DNA of 64,000 nucleotides from Inia geoffrensis (GCA_036417435.1 CM070919.1:32728318-32792317); one strand, 5' to 3'; counted from the first letter of the stretch, positions 35,990-49,404 are shown. The notes: generated by a model not told the origin, from the sequence alone. Numbers and translations are program-made.

Positions 35990-38900
35990 ACTACCTATCA
36001 ATAATTACTTTAAATGTAAATGGACTAAATGCTCCAATCAGAAAAAAATAGGGTGGCTGAATAGATAAGAAAAGACATATACACACACACACACACACAC
36101 ACACTACCTATAAGACACTCACTTCAGATCTAAAGCACACAGACTGAAAGTGAAAGAATGGAAAAAAAAAAAGAAAGCTGGGGTAGCAATACTTAACATC
36201 AAATAAGAGACTTTAAAACAAAGACTGCAACAAGAGACAAAGAAGGACATTACATAATTATCAAAGGATCAATCCAACAAGATATAACCTTGTTAATATT
36301 TTTACACCCAACATAGGATCGCCTGAATATATACAGCAAATATAGCAGACATGAAGGGAGATAGTGACAGTAATACAAGGGTAGTACAGTAATAGGAGGG
36401 TATGTTAATACCGCACTTATATCAGTGGATAAATCAGAAAATCAATAAGAAAAATTTAGCCTCAAACAACACATTACATCAGAGTGACTTAATAAATATA
36501 TAAAGAACATTTCACTCCAAAACAGCAGAATACACATTCTCTTTAAGTGCACATGGATTATTTGCCAGGATAGATCACATGCTAGTACACAAAACAAGTC
36601 TCAGTCAATTTAAAAAGATTGAAATCATATCAAGCATCTTTTCTGACCACAGTGGTTTGAGACTAGAAAAAAATAAAAGAATACTGAAAAAAAATACAAT
36701 CATGCAGAGGTTAAAACAATATGCTACTAAAAAAAAAAAAGCAATTAAAGAAATCAAAGAGGAAATCAAAAAGCACCTGGAAATGAATGATAATGAAAAC
36801 AATCTAAAATCTATGGGACACAGCAAATGCAGTTCTAAGAGGGAAGTTTATCGCAATGCAAGCCTACCTTAGGAAACAAGAAAAATCTTACAACTAAGGG
36901 AGCTAGAAAAAGGAGAATAAACAAATCCCAAAGTTAGTAGAAGAAACCATAAAGAAATAGAGACTGAAGATCAATGGAACTAAGATCTGTTTCTTTAAAA
37001 AGATAAACAAAATTGATAAACCTTTAGCCAGAGTCATCAAGAACACCAGCAGGCCAATACATAAAATCAGAAATGAGAGAAGTTACAACCAACACCACAG
37101 AAATACAAAGGATTATTAGAGATTACTATGAACAATTATATGCCAATAAAATGGACAACCTAGAAAAAAATGGATAAATTCCTAGAAATGTACAGTCTCC
37201 TGAAACTGAATCAGGAAGAAATAAGATATATATACATACCAATTACCAGGAGTGGAACTGAATTGGTAATCAAAAAACTCCAACAAACAAAAGTCCAGGA
37301 CCATAGTCCTCACTGGAGAATTCAACCAAACATTTAGAGAAGAGTTAACAACTATCCTTCTCAAACTATTCCAAAAAATTGTAGAGGAAGGAATGCTTTT
37401 GAATTCATACTAGAAGGCCAGTGTCACCGTGATACCATAACAAAGCAAAGACGTGACAAAAAAAAAATTATAGGCCAGTATTACTGGTGAACATAGATGC
37501 AAAAATCCTCAACACAATATTAGCAAACCAATTTCAGTAATGTGTTAAAAGGCTCATACACCAAGAGTAAGTGGGATTTATCCTGTGGATGCCAGAATTG
37601 TTCAATATCCACAAAACAATGTATGATACACTATATTAACACATTGAAAAATGAAAATTATATAATCAACTCAATAGATGTAGAGAAAACTTTTGACAAA
37701 ATTCAACACCCGTTCATAAGAAAAACTCTAAACAATTTAGGTAGAGGGAACATATCTCAACGTAACAAAGGCCATTTATGACACACCCATTTTCATCATC
37801 CTACTCACCAGTGAAAAGCAGGAAGTATTTTCTCTAAGATCAGACACAAGACAAGGATACCAACTCTTACTACTTTTATTCAACATGCCATTGGAAGTCC
37901 TAGCCACAGCAATCAGACAAGCAATAGAAATAAAAGGCATCCAGATTGGAAGGGAAGAAGTAAAACTGTCATTATTTGCAGATGACATAATACTATATAT
38001 AGAAAATCCTAAAGATGCCATAAAAACAGCTATCAGAATAAATGAACTCAGTAAAGTTCCAGGATGCAAAATTAAGATACAGAACTCTACTGCATTTCTG
38101 TATACCAACAATGAACTATCAGAGAAAATTTTTAAAAATAATGTATAATTGCATCAAAAAGAATAAAATACCTAGGAACAAATCTAACCAAGGGTATAAA
38201 TGACCCTTACACAGAAAAGTTTAAACCATTGATGAACGAAATTGAAGATGCCACATACAAATGGAAAAGATATACTATACTCATGCATTGGAAGAGTTAG
38301 TCTTGTTAAAGTGACTACCCAAGGTACTCTACAGATTCAATGCAATCCTTATCAAAATACCCATGGCATTTTTCACAGAACTAGAACAAATAATCCTAAA
38401 ACTTGTATGGAAGCAAAAAATACTTCCAGTAGCCAAGACAATCTTGAAAAAGATGAGCAGAGCTGGGGTATCATGCTCCCTGATTTCAAACTATCCTACA
38501 AAGATACAGTCATCAAACCATGTGGTAGCAGCACAGAGACAGATGCATAAATCAGTGGAACAGGAGCATCCTGAAATGATTCTACACTTATTGGGCAAAT
38601 AATCTGCAGCAAAGAAGGCAAGAATATGCAATGGGGAAAAGACAGTCTCTTCGATAAATAGTGTTGGGAAAACTGGACAGCTATATGGATAATAATAACT
38701 TGGGACTACTTTTTTTGTCATATACAAAAATAAACTCAAAATGGATTAAAGATTTGAATGTAAGACCTGGAACCATAAAACTACAAGAAGAAAACATAGG
38801 CAGTAAGCTCCTTGGCATCAGCAGTATTTTTTTTGGATATGTCTCCTCAGGCAAGAAAACAAAAGTAAAATTAAATATTGGGGCTACAGTAAACTAAAAA

Positions 38901-39620
38901 GCTTTCACACAACAAAGGAAACTATCATCAAAACAAAAAGGCAGCCTACTGAATGGGAGAAGATATTTTCAAACTATATATCCAATAAGAGGTTAATAGC
39001 CAAAATATATCAATACAAAGAATGCATACAGCTCAACATTTTTTTAAAAATCTGATTAAAAACTGTGCAGAGGATCTGAATAGACATTTCTCCCAAGAAG
39101 ACATACAGATGGCCACTAGGTACATGAAAAGATGCTCAACATCAATAAATTATGAGGGAAATGCAAATCAAAACCCCAAGTAGGTATCACTTCACACCTG
39201 TCAGAAGGGCTATTATCAAGAAGACCACAAATAAAAAATATTGGCAAGGACGTGGAGAAAAGGGCACCCATGCACTGTTGGTCGGATTTTTACTTGATGT
39301 GGTCACTATGGAAAATAGTATACAGGTTCCTCAGGATATTAAAAATAGAACTACCATATGAACCAGCAATTTCACTTCTGGGTATTTACCCAAAGAAAAC
39401 AAACACTAATTCGAAAAGATATATGCATACTAATGTTCTTTGCAGCATTATCTGTAATAGCCAAGATATTGAAGCAAACAATGTGTCCATTGATAGACGA
39501 ATAAAGAAAGAAGATGTGGTATACATATACAATGGAATATTACTCAGCCATTAAAAATGAAATATTGCCATTTGCGACAACACGGATGGATCTAGAGGGT
39601 ATCATTCTAAGTGAAATAAG
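35990..39620 (+). pseudogene. L1 ORF2 of the old host element, broken
   Basis: From the N-terminus (actttaaatgtaaatggact encodes the LNVNGLN-type start) through endonuclease blocks (IISSIFSDH at about 36620-36660). The polymerase block [16 protein letters not shown] lies at about 37970-38020, and the C-terminal region extends to about 39600. Open blocks are at most 100 codons. The sequence is clearly more decayed than the inner L1. Confidence 0.85.
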
Positions 39621-39979
39621 TCAAATAGGAAGACAAACAAGTACAACATGATCTCAGTTGTGGAGTCTGAAAACTGAAACAAGACAAATGCAGAGAACAA
39701 ATGAATATTTGCCAGAAGAGAGAGGGTTGGGAGGTGGGTGAAATAGGTGAAGGGGATTAAGTGATATAAACCTCTAGTTATATAATAAATAACAGTGATG
39801 TAATATACAGCATAAGTAATATGGTAAATAATATTTTAATAGCTTTGTATGGGAACAGATGGCTACTATCTGTATTGTGGTCATCATTTCATAATCTATG
39901 TAAATGTCAAATCATTATATAGAACATCTGAAAGTTATATAATATTTTACATCAACTATATTTCAATTAAAAATGTTTA

Positions 39980-40380
39980 CAAATTCAAATCTTGCCCAAA
40001 TGAAGAGAAAAACATGGTAGGTCATATGTAAAGTAAGAATGAGAAAGTCTAAATAAGAGTTCATGGTGCACATCTGTGTTTCTTCTCCAACAGTAAGAGT
40101 TTCTCTTGTTCCCTAGAAGGGAGAGGAATTTGTGGGAACATATGAGAGTATAGGGGACGCTCAAGGAATCATGGTTAAGTGCCACTTACACACACACACA
40201 CACATAAACCAATTACTACACTGCTAAAACAACAGCTCAAGAGAAAAACAGAAAATTCTCAAAATACAAAAGGATACTAATAATCATCTTAGAGGTAATA
40301 GTTTATGCCAATAAATTAAATATCTTAGGAGATCTGTTTTTAAGTTACTTAACTGTGTCACAGTACATAGGTGAAGAAGA
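39980..40380. other. Short unique stretch with a (CA)8 tract
   Basis: Between the old L1 3' end and the next LINE relic. A (CA)8 tract lies at 40189-40204. Nothing else recognised. Confidence 0.5.
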
Positions 40381-40930
40381 TCTACAGAAATGGCAAACGC
40401 ATCTACACCAGTAAAATTTATAAGGCCTGACATGAAACAAATTATCAGACATGCAAAGAAGCAGGGAAATGCTACCCATAATGAAGAGAAAAGTCAATCA
40501 AGAGAAACAGACTACATTGACATAGATAATAGTATTTTAAAAACCTTAAAATAGGTGTTATAACTATTTCTGCTATACTCAAGATGACAGAGGAATGACA
40601 TATTTTACATCTACTGAAATATATACAAACACACAAATTGAACTTTTAGAGATATAAACTATAATGTCTGAAACAACAGATTCATCGGATAGGATTAACA
40701 GCAGATTACAGTACAAAGTATTTGTGAACGTGACGACGTAGCAACAAAAAATGTCCCAAATAAAAGAGAGAAAACGTCAAAGGAGAAGGCAGAGGAGCAG
40801 GAAGAGGATGACCAAGCATCAGTGAACTGTCAGACAACTTCAAGTGGGTTCATGTTCTTGTAATTGGAGTCTCCTAATGCAGAAAGGAGGTTCAGAAATA
40901 ATGGTCACCATTTTTTTCCTAATTTGATTA
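40380..40930 (+). mobile_element. HAL1/L1ME-like ORF1 relic
   Basis: Order of motifs resembles old L1/HAL1 ORF1 in sense orientation: cagacatgcaaagaagcagg, aaagtcaatcaagagaaaca, aaaataggtgttataactat, aattgaacttttagagatat and gataggattaacagcagatt. No readable frame of useful length. Confidence 0.6.
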
Positions 40931-41391
40931 ATAGTATAAATCCCTAGATCCAAGAAGAGAGTCCAAAGAATTTTGAAAACAAAGAATTAAGTAGAAATAC
41001 TTATCACTGCCTGATATCAAGATATCTTCAGGGTACATTATTGCAAAAGTTATTTAATGGTAAAAAGGGTTTTGGGCTTTTTGCAACAAATGGATACCCC
41101 GTGAAAAAAAATGAACTTCACATCATAAACAAAAGTTAAAGTGGATCAGAGACCTAAATAAATGTACGAACAAAAACTATAAAGCTTCTAGAAAACAGAA
41201 TTTAGTGAACTTAGGTCAGGCAAGGATTTTTTAAGTTTGACACAGAAATTATGAACTGTAAAAGAAAAATATTAATAGACAATAAAAAGTCAACACTTTT
41301 GCTTTTCCAAGGACACTTACATCTTAAAAGGCTAGCAGAAAATACTTGCAAAACATACATCCCAACAAGAACTTGCATTAGAAACTGTATG

Positions 41392-41610
41392 CTGTTTACC
41401 TTTGAACAACATGGGGGTCAGAGGTACCCACCCTCTATGCTGTCGAAAATTTGGTATAACTTAGAGTTGGCCCTCAATATCCGAGGCTCCTTTCTATTCC
41501 CACATTCAACCAACTGAGGATCATGTAGTATCAAAGTTTTGCTACTGAAAGAGAAAACATGTGTAAGTGGACTCTTGCAGGTCAAACCTGTGTTGTTCAA
41601 GGATCAACTC
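41392..41610 (-). mobile_element. Tigger-like MITE, minus orientation
   Basis: The ends form terminal inverted repeats (ctgtttacctttgaacaac at left, ttgttcaaggatcaac at right). The interior has agttggccctcaatatccg and cattcaaccaactgagga. A TA follows the right end at 41611-41612, as expected for a TA-target Tc1/mariner-superfamily element; a TA lies 2 bp from the left end. It belongs to the same family as 42911-43117, in the opposite direction, and has no transposase. Confidence 0.75.
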
Positions 41611-41786
41611 TATGTATGTGTTTTTATATATATCTCAATAATAAAAAGACAACTCAAATATTTTGTCCAATTAAAAATGGGTAAAATATTTGGATACTTC
41701 AAAAAAGATCTCTGTTGGGAAAGAAGCATATTAAATAGTACTTGGTAGCATTTGACTCTGTGAGAATGCAAATCACACCTCCCATG

Positions 41787-41911
41787 CACTACTACTCCAT
41801 ATACATTATAATGGCAAAAATTAAAAAGGTGAATCATACCAAGTTCCCCAAGCACTACTACTCCATACACATTATAATGGCAAAAATTAAAAAGATGAAT
41901 CATACCAAGTT
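41787..41911. repeat. 66-bp tandem duplication in old L1
   Basis: Two adjacent copies start at 41787 and 41853. They share cactactactccata, attataatggcaaaaatta and gaatcataccaagtt with few differences. The period is a multiple of three and would add 22 residues. Confidence 0.93.
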
Positions 41912-42585
41912 TTGGAGAGGATGGAAAATGATTGGAAGTCTCATACACTGTAGTGGGAGTGTAAAATGATACAACCATTTGCAAAAACATTTTAGCAGCT
42001 TCTTAAAACATTAAACATACACCTAACTTACGACTCAGCCACTATTACTGTTGCACATTATAATGTTTAGTAACAATGGCTACAATATTACTAGCCAATA
42101 TTACTAGCCAAAATTTCTAGGTATTGGCCTAAGAGAAACAAAAGCATGTATAAGCATAAAACTTGTACAGAAATGTTCAAAGCAACGTTATTACAGTAGT
42201 CCAAATGTCTATCAATAGGTAAATGGATAAACAGATTGTGATATATACATACAGTAGAATAATGCTAAACAATAAAAAGGAATGAACTGTTGTTATATCC
42301 CCAAAGTAATGTTGAATAGAATATACCATACCAAAAAAAAAAAAAAAAAAAAAAAAAGTGTATGTGCTGTATGATTCCACTTACTAAAAGTTCAAGGAAA
42401 TGTAAAATAAATTGACAGAAAATTGTTTTTTTACCAGGGGACAGACAAGATGGGTGGAGAGGTATGGGAGAAAGGGATTACACAGGAAACTATGAAAGTG
42501 ATGGATGTGTGTAGTATCTTATTGCAATGATGGTTTCATGGGGGTGAACATGTAAAAATGTATTAAATTTCCACTGATAAACATA

Positions 42586-43435
42586 TATAATGAGATGCTG
42601 CTACATATCTATCATAATAGATCAAGTTAAAAAGACTTACTACTAATTGTTGGCAAGGATTTGGAGTCACAGGGACTCTAATACATTTCTAATAGGGAAC
42701 ATTTTCTTATAACGTGAAATAAATACGTATCGTATGACGCAGCTCTTCCACTCCTCCGTATTTATATCCAAGAGGGATTAGAACAGATAAGTTGTTCGTG
42801 TGTGTTTGTAGCTGTTTTATTCATTAATTAAATCTCAAATCTGAAAATAACTCAAATATTTATCATTGGTGAATGGATAAACAAGTTGGGTCACATGCTC
42901 ACATGACATATAGTTGACCCTTGAAAAACATGGCTTGAATTGTGTGGGTCCAGATTTTTTTCCCAACATACGAACTATAGTATTATACAATCCACAGTTG
43001 GTTGAATCCATGGATATGGAACCACGGTTACAGAAGGCCAACTATAAGTTTTACGAGGATTTTTGACTACGTGGAAGGTCAGTACCCCTAGTCCCTGTGT
43101 TGTTCAAGGGTCAGCCATATACTATTCAGCAATGAATCCTGCATGCAACAACACTGATATACGTTGTAAGTTACAGGGCATGAAATAATCCAGTCAAAAA
43201 TTTACATGAATGATTCCATTTCTAGTAAATTCTAGAACAGTCAGAACTAAGTAAGTGTTTCAGTGATGGAAAGCATACCAAGATTGACTGTAAAGGAGAT
43301 TTTTAAGAACTTTTTAAGGGATGGACATTTTATTGGTGGTTACACACATTTGTCAAAATTCATCAAGCTGTACACCTAACATTGGCACTTTTTACTGAGT
43401 GTAAATTATATCTCAATATAGTTGATTTAAACAAC
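42586..43435 (+). mobile_element. Old L1 3' relic, interrupted by a MITE
   Basis: Second old L1 end directly following the first: aatgagatgctgctacat, aattgttggcaaggatttgg, then tttatcattggtgaatggat. After the MITE come ctattcagcaatgaatc and a 3' end with tcaaaattcatcaagctgta and gtaaattatatctcaatata. Removing 42911-43119 restores a continuous L1 order, with TA at the join. Confidence 0.7.
42911..43117 (+). mobile_element. Tigger-like MITE, plus orientation
   Basis: About 207 bp with inverted ends tagttgacccttgaa and ttcaagggtcagcca, flanked by TA on both sides (42909-42910 and 43118-43119). The interior includes cacagttggttgaatccatg and aaggccaactataagtttta. It is non-autonomous and would have depended on a Tigger/pogo-type transposase supplied elsewhere. 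Confidence 0.8.
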
Positions 43436-43439
43436 ATTG

Positions 43440-46400
43440 AAGTACCCCGTTTCTAAGAAGCTGAATCTTAAAATATTGGCATAACATTTCATAAGATACT
43501 ACAATATGAATTCCTGCAAAAACTTAATACCTTTTATTTTTGTGAAGCTGAAATTCAGAGTCAAATCTACAATTAAGGTTATGATCTACTCTTTCAGAAT
43601 TCGAAAAATAGTGTAAAAAGGAAAGCACTGGTCTACATACAAATTGCTAAAAATCCAGCCATATTCAATTCATGTATACACAAACTTATTGGATTTAATA
43701 TCCTTTTTAAAAAGGTGAAATTTGTATAATTTGTCATTTTACCTATTTGAGCTAAATTTGTTCTGCAATAAGAGTACAACGGTTACCTCTGATTATTGTT
43801 AGAATGTGTCAGATTTCAGCGAAGAGCCTTTCAGTCTAAATGCAGTATATTATAGTGTATATATAGTAGTTCTAAGAAAATTAGAATTCAGAGCATTTTT
43901 CTCATGTCTGAGGAGCTTGTACTCACATTTCGTGGCTCGCCTCAGGTGATGATGCCCCACGGAGTTAGCAGGGGTCCACCTGCCCAGTGCACTGTCTTCA
44001 AGGCTGTAGTTCTTTCTGCTCTGGACACTCTTCTTACAGTCTTCACATACTCCTCTCCCTCCCTGCATTTAGGTTCTAGGTCTATACTATAAAAAAATTC
44101 AGGCTTTCCGATACAAAATTCTAAAATAGACTTCTACTTTCCTATTTCTACATTTTAAAATCTTGTTACTTTTCCTCTAAGACATAACTTATGCATTAAA
44201 CTTTAAGTGTATTTTTTATTATTCAAGGCTGCAGGTTCTGTGATAGAGTACTTTGATTTTTTTTTGTCACTGCTTTATATTTAGTGCCTGTTTACAACAG
44301 GTACTCTGGAAATATTATTTAGATCGACACCAGCTTGGGCACATAAATGAATGGAGGCATCTGAGGTGTGTCAGAGTTCTGACTTACCGTACTGATCAAG
44401 TTTCTGTTTTTCAGCCTTGGTGTTAGCCCAGAAAAGTGAGAAATCGGGATTTCTCAGCTGGAGTTGCAGAAAAAAAAAAACATCCGAGCCATTTAGAAAA
44501 ACAAGCTATACATCTGTAATGAAGCATAGTTTCCTATCTACTTTCAGGAAGACTAAAGGACTTAGAAATTTAAAACAAAAACTTATTTTCAGTTCTACTG
44601 TCTGAACACATCAATTGTCTCCATTAATTTATCCTGATCTATCACCCAATCAATAAAGCATTTATTCTCATCCTCCCTCTTTCCATGATCACCTTCGTCC
44701 TCTATCTCCCTGCCAAGTGATTGTAATCACGTTCAAACTCACCAAGTGTAGATACTGAAAAGCAACAGAATTGTTCTTTTTCTTTTCACCTGTTTCCAAC
44801 TAAAATCCAAATTGAACCTAAATTCAAGTCAAGAATATGTGGGCTATCTACTTTTTATATCCAGCCTCTTCACAATCCAAAATTATTTATTCACATTTGG
44901 CCCCAGTAGAAGGGGATTGAGCATAGGAAGGACAGTGGCAACTTGCAAAGGAATCAATTTGCTTTGTTTGGTCTGTGACACAGATTTGACTTATTCATCG
45001 CCTCTGGTTCTACCGCCTGAATTTCAACAGGAGAAATTACAGCTCTGTGTTTTCTGCAGCAGACCCATTTAGCATGACAGAAAACGGTTTACTCTCATTT
45101 GCTTCCGCTACTAACTAGTGTCAGACAAACTAGCAAAGCTTTTTTTTTTTTTTTTTTTTTTTAAGTAAGGAGAAATAAGAAACTAAAATCAAGAGTGAAC
45201 TAGGTTTGGATTCATTCAAGATTTGTTATTTGTTAGGTTTGACCTTGGGGAAGTATTCCACTCAGGTTGATTCACACAGAGTGTTACAAGGATTAAGTTG
45301 GAGAAATCTTTGGTAACATACTTAGCAAGGAAGACACTGGGGTCCCGCCAAAATAGCAGCGATTCCAGAGTAGAATGGAGCTCCACAGTGAAAGTCAACC
45401 TCAGAATCCCCGCTGACTGGGTTCCTGTCAGCAAGACTGGATTGTTTTCACCTCTCGGCCATCAAGATAATTCTGTAAAATAATCATTTATATTAATAAC
45501 ATAATTGGAGGTGGTTGATCTATTATCACCATATTTATCCACTCAATTTTCCTTCAGTTCTTCCACCTATTTTTATATTTTATAAATGTATCTCTAAGAA
45601 GGTCTATACTCCTTTTCAGGAATATGCGAATATTGTAACAAATCCTTGATGAGTTTTGTTGAGTAAAATACTCGCATATTGAATTAATGCCATCCACAGT
45701 GCTTTTCCTCTAGTAAGAAACATTTTGTTTGGTATCAAATGAGTAATAAGAACTCTAATTTTACATTAATATTCATAAAAAGTAATGTCATCCATGAGCT
45801 TTTTCTCCATGTTATGTGGACAGCAGCACAGGAAGTATCTTGATAATTTTATTCATAAAGAACATGTCAGTTCAGCCTGAGATTAAAATTTTAATAACTA
45901 GTATCCAGATTTTAATATCTTTTTTGTCCATTGCTTTAGGATTTGAAGAAGATTTGGGAAATAATATTTCCATTGAAATTTTAATACAATTGTAAATTTT
46001 ATAGAGATTACTTTTCCCTAATACTCATTTTAGGAGTCGACACCATAAAAGAACTTAACGAATTTTACTAATATTCAGGCAACTTTATTTTTTAGAGTAA
46101 GAGAAGTTGGTAGTACCACTGTAGCGATTTGTAAGAGATAATATAAGGCAAACTCTTCCCCAGCAAACAACAACTGTCTGCAAATTCTTCTCCATAAATA
46201 AAAAAAGTTTGTTCAGAAATCATTTCAACAGATGCCAACCTATGAATAATTGCTTTAACAAGAGAAACTTCCCTCATAGTTTTCCAGATTTTGTGTGATT
46301 TGTAGTCATCTGTGGTAAAACGTGTTTATCATTATTTTTTTGTACAATGACCAAATCATATAATAAAACTTAAATGGGTGGAATCAAACAAAAATAGAAT

Positions 46401-46460
46401 TTCTGTGATAAGAATACAATCATTCATACTGCTATTTTTTCCTTTTTTTTCTTTCTTCCC
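43440..46460. other. Unique sequence with an orphan poly(T), no gene recognised
   Basis: Three kilobases of mostly AT-rich DNA. A T23 run at 45140-45162 has no retroposon body next to it. The region near 44215-44330 has a faint L2-like trace. Open frames of 60-86 codons have no known motifs. Confidence 0.5.
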
Positions 46461-46482
46461 TCCTTTTCTTGTCCTGCCTTTT

Positions 46483-46694
46483 TTTTTTTTTTTTTTTTTT
46501 TTTGCGGTACACGGGCCTCTCACTGTTGTGGCCTCTCCCGTTGCGGAGCACAGGCTCCGGACGCGCAGGCTCAGCGGCCATGGCTCACGGGCCCAGCCAC
46601 TCCACGGCATGTGGGATCCTCCCGGACCGGGGCACGAACCTGTGTCCCCTGCATCGGCAGGTGGACTCTCAACCACTGTGCCACCAGGGAAGCC
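46483..46694 (-). mobile_element. Short cetacean tRNA-derived SINE, minus strand
   Basis: Complete copy ending gggaagccc. TSD is cttgtcctgcctttt at 46468-46482 and cttgtgctgctttt at 46695-46708, slightly diverged. It inserted next to a CT-rich tract at 46440-46470. Confidence 0.93.
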
Positions 46695-46709
46695 CTTGTG
46701 CTGCTTTTA

Positions 46710-47930
46710 ACACTCAAATGCAGAAATCTAAATTCACCACAAGAGAGGCTGCTCTTAGAAATGATGCAGAATATCAGGTGTTTCATTTGACATTGTATTA
46801 AGTTAGTTTTATTACAAACTGAATTTAATTGAAAGTTAAGGTGCTTAACATAGAGGTTGAAAGTAAGCATGTGAATAATGTTGAAAATGGAGACTTTACT
46901 TTTACTATAAATTCAATATTTAATCATTAAAGCAGCCATACATATAACAGTACTGTGATATAAAATAGAACAATAGGTTATATAATCTGCTTTAAAGGTC
47001 ATTATGATAAATGACAAAAATTTCATAATATAATTAGTAACTTTTGAAATGTAGTCCTTGGCATTTATTACTTGTTCATAAGAGCACTTTTTTTTTTTAA
47101 CCTGTGAAGTGTTTGTACTTTGATGTTGATCCATCATTATTTTTTGGTGTGAAAATTATCCAAGCCTCTCAAAATGCACTGAGGATATTTTTAAATTTAG
47201 TATACCCTGTAAGGGTTTATATAACAAGGAAATTATTATTTGAAGTATTGTTTTAAAAAGATTTTTGTACAGTTATGAGCCTGTTCCCATTTACAGGGTA
47301 ACATTTAAGCCACTTTTAATAATTCCTCATTGATACTGGTTTTTGAAGAATGTCAGATCCTTTTTCCAACATTAGAAATTTGTAACATTCAAGGACATGA
47401 AAGAAGGGGGCTGAGCCGGAAAGGGCTCTGGATCCAGTGCCCAGAATTTCCACACTATGCCGTCCCTCCTGGTGTTCAGTATGCAAGGTGATGCGTGCAC
47501 GCTAAGCTGGAGTCATATGTAGAGCCAAAATCCAAGATAGTCTTCTCTGATGTCAGAAAAAAATCAAGGTTGCTTAATATTATCATTAACATTGTTCTCT
47601 TTGAGTAGATGATGTAAAAACAAGAAAAAAGTATAAAATTGGTAAGAAATAAACAGCAATAGCAAAGTGATTGTGTGTGTGCACGTTTTACAATTTTATA
47701 GATAGAAATCGTAAGGTAAGCTAGTTAACACTTCAAAGGAGCAATACACACAACAGTAATATTAAGAATTATTAGACAGTAAATACCTATGGAAACGACC
47801 AATGTGTCAATAACAACAAAAATTCCCAGAGCTAGACATCATCATAAGTTCTTCAGATCTCTCCCTCTCACCTTCTCTGTCTGTATCTCGATATCATTGC
47901 TGATCAAAATAATATAAACTGCACTGGTAA
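46710..47930. other. Unique sequence, no recognised feature
   Basis: A short GC-richer patch lies at 47395-47525. I found no exon or repeat. Confidence 0.5.
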
Positions 47931-48677
47931 ACACTAAGGTTGGATAAAGAAACCATGTATTATAAATATGTCAGCCCTTCCTGAACAAATATGATCTCCC
48001 TAAAAATACTAACAGCTTTGTCAACTATATAAACTTTAAATATGAAAAAGTGAAATGAAAATTGGGCAGCAATATTCTAAAATTTAGTAATACTGAGGAG
48101 GCTAGTCCTATTGGATACTGAAACATATTGCAGAGCTACAGAATTTATGGTATAATAGTAATTGCACACAGCTCAACACAATAAAGAAATGTTTTAACGT
48201 ATGATAAAAGTGGCATTCAAAATACGTGGATAATCAATAGAGTATTAAGTAAATGACATTGGGATTGCTGGATAGTCATCTAAACAAAAGCGTTCCTTCC
48301 CTCCTTCACTCTTTATAAAAATTTAACTGCAAATTAATCATCAATAGTACATTTAAATATTAAAGATGTACCACAAAATTATTTGAAGAAATCATGGGAT
48401 ATTAAGCAATTGTATTTTTGAAATCAGCATATTAAAAATATAATCTTGAAGTCATATTTCTGCTATACATCAAAGTACAATTTATGAATGAAGAATGCTA
48501 ATGTAAAAAACTTAAATCATAAAAAATTCGAACTGAGAAAATATTTGCAACCTATACACATGAGTAGGGCATGTTTCCTTAACACCAGTTGATATGGATA
48601 CAAGACAAACAGGGATTTAACTGACAGGACGTTTACACAAATATTCTCACTGTAAATAATAATTTGAAAATTAAAAT

Positions 48678-48729
<52 letters not shown>

Positions 48730-49230
48730 CTACAAATTAAGAAAGATAGTGTGATAATAACTTGCTGCTCAGAGTGTGGAGCAAGGAACACTCCCATAAC
48801 AAGAACCACTCCCAGTTTTGGTCCAGTTAATCAGCTAGTATCTATCAGAATTATCACATGTCACATAATTTGATTTAGCAACTCAATGTTTAAGATTTTA
48901 CATCCAACTATGAGCCCATGGGTATATATGTAAAGATAGGTATGTACAATACAATGCTATTCATTGGGGTATGTTTGTAGTAACAAAATATACAAACCAA
49001 TTTAGCGTCAAACAACACAAAACTAACGCAGTATAATATCCCCTTGCAGTGAAGTACTATGAAACCGAAAAAACAAACAAAAACAATGTGTCAGCCATCA
49101 TTGATATGAACCCCACCCCCAGAGCAAAATGCTATATGCAAAGAGTTTGTAGAACAGTGTCTATGGTGTGTAGCATCTAGGATGGAAGAAGTAATGGAAA
49201 AGGTGAATGACAATTACTGGATTACTACAC
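47930..49230 (+). mobile_element. Ancient L1 (L1ME-like) ORF2 relic
   Basis: Highly diverged, but the order of ORF2 features is followed: agtcctattggatactgaaa, aattcgaactgagaaaatat with tgcaacctatacac, ttagcaactcaatgtttaag, and the C-terminal cttgcagtgaagtactatga. A (TA)23 microsatellite is embedded at 48683-48728. Boundaries are uncertain. Confidence 0.5.
48683..48728. repeat. (TA)23 microsatellite
   Basis: Perfect TA array inside the ancient L1 relic. A further mixed CA/TA-rich tract of about 80 bp lies at 49325-49405. Confidence 0.96.
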
Positions 49231-49404
49231 AAGCAACACTTGACAGTTGCTTTTTCTATGGTGGCATTTGTGGAAATCTGCGTCCCAGAGGACAAAAGGT
49301 CACTGGAAGATTAACTTTCATTTTGGTTTATACACATACACACATACGTCTATATACACATATATATGTATAGACATATATACATATACAGATTATATAT
49401 ATAT

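Larger units (their letters stand above)
30985..39975 (+). mobile_element. Long old L1 (host copy of the nest), plus strand
   Basis: It starts near 30985 in leader/ORF1 sequence (ttccaaatggaagaataagg, gtaatgatcataaatatgct). It is interrupted by a SINE at 31193 and a younger L1 at 31702, then resumes at 35224 in ORF1 C-terminal sequence (actttgcaggacataagaga). ORF2 runs from about 35990 to 39620, followed by a 3'UTR ending acatcaactatatttcaatt at about 39970. When the inserts are mentally removed the order is continuous. It contains an (AT) array at 35829-35882 and (AC)12 at 36081-36104. All frames are decayed, so it predates both inserts. Confidence 0.87.
40940..42585 (+). mobile_element. Old L1 ORF2-to-3'UTR relic
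   Basis: ORF2-type sequence (acctaaataaatgtacgaac, gacaactcaaatattttgtc, ttttggagaggatgg, aatgtctatcaataggtaaa) runs to a 3'UTR at about 42430-42585. It is interrupted by a Tigger-like element at 41392-41610, carries a 66-bp tandem duplication at 41787-41911 and contains an A26 run at 42332-42357. Very decayed. Confidence 0.7.
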
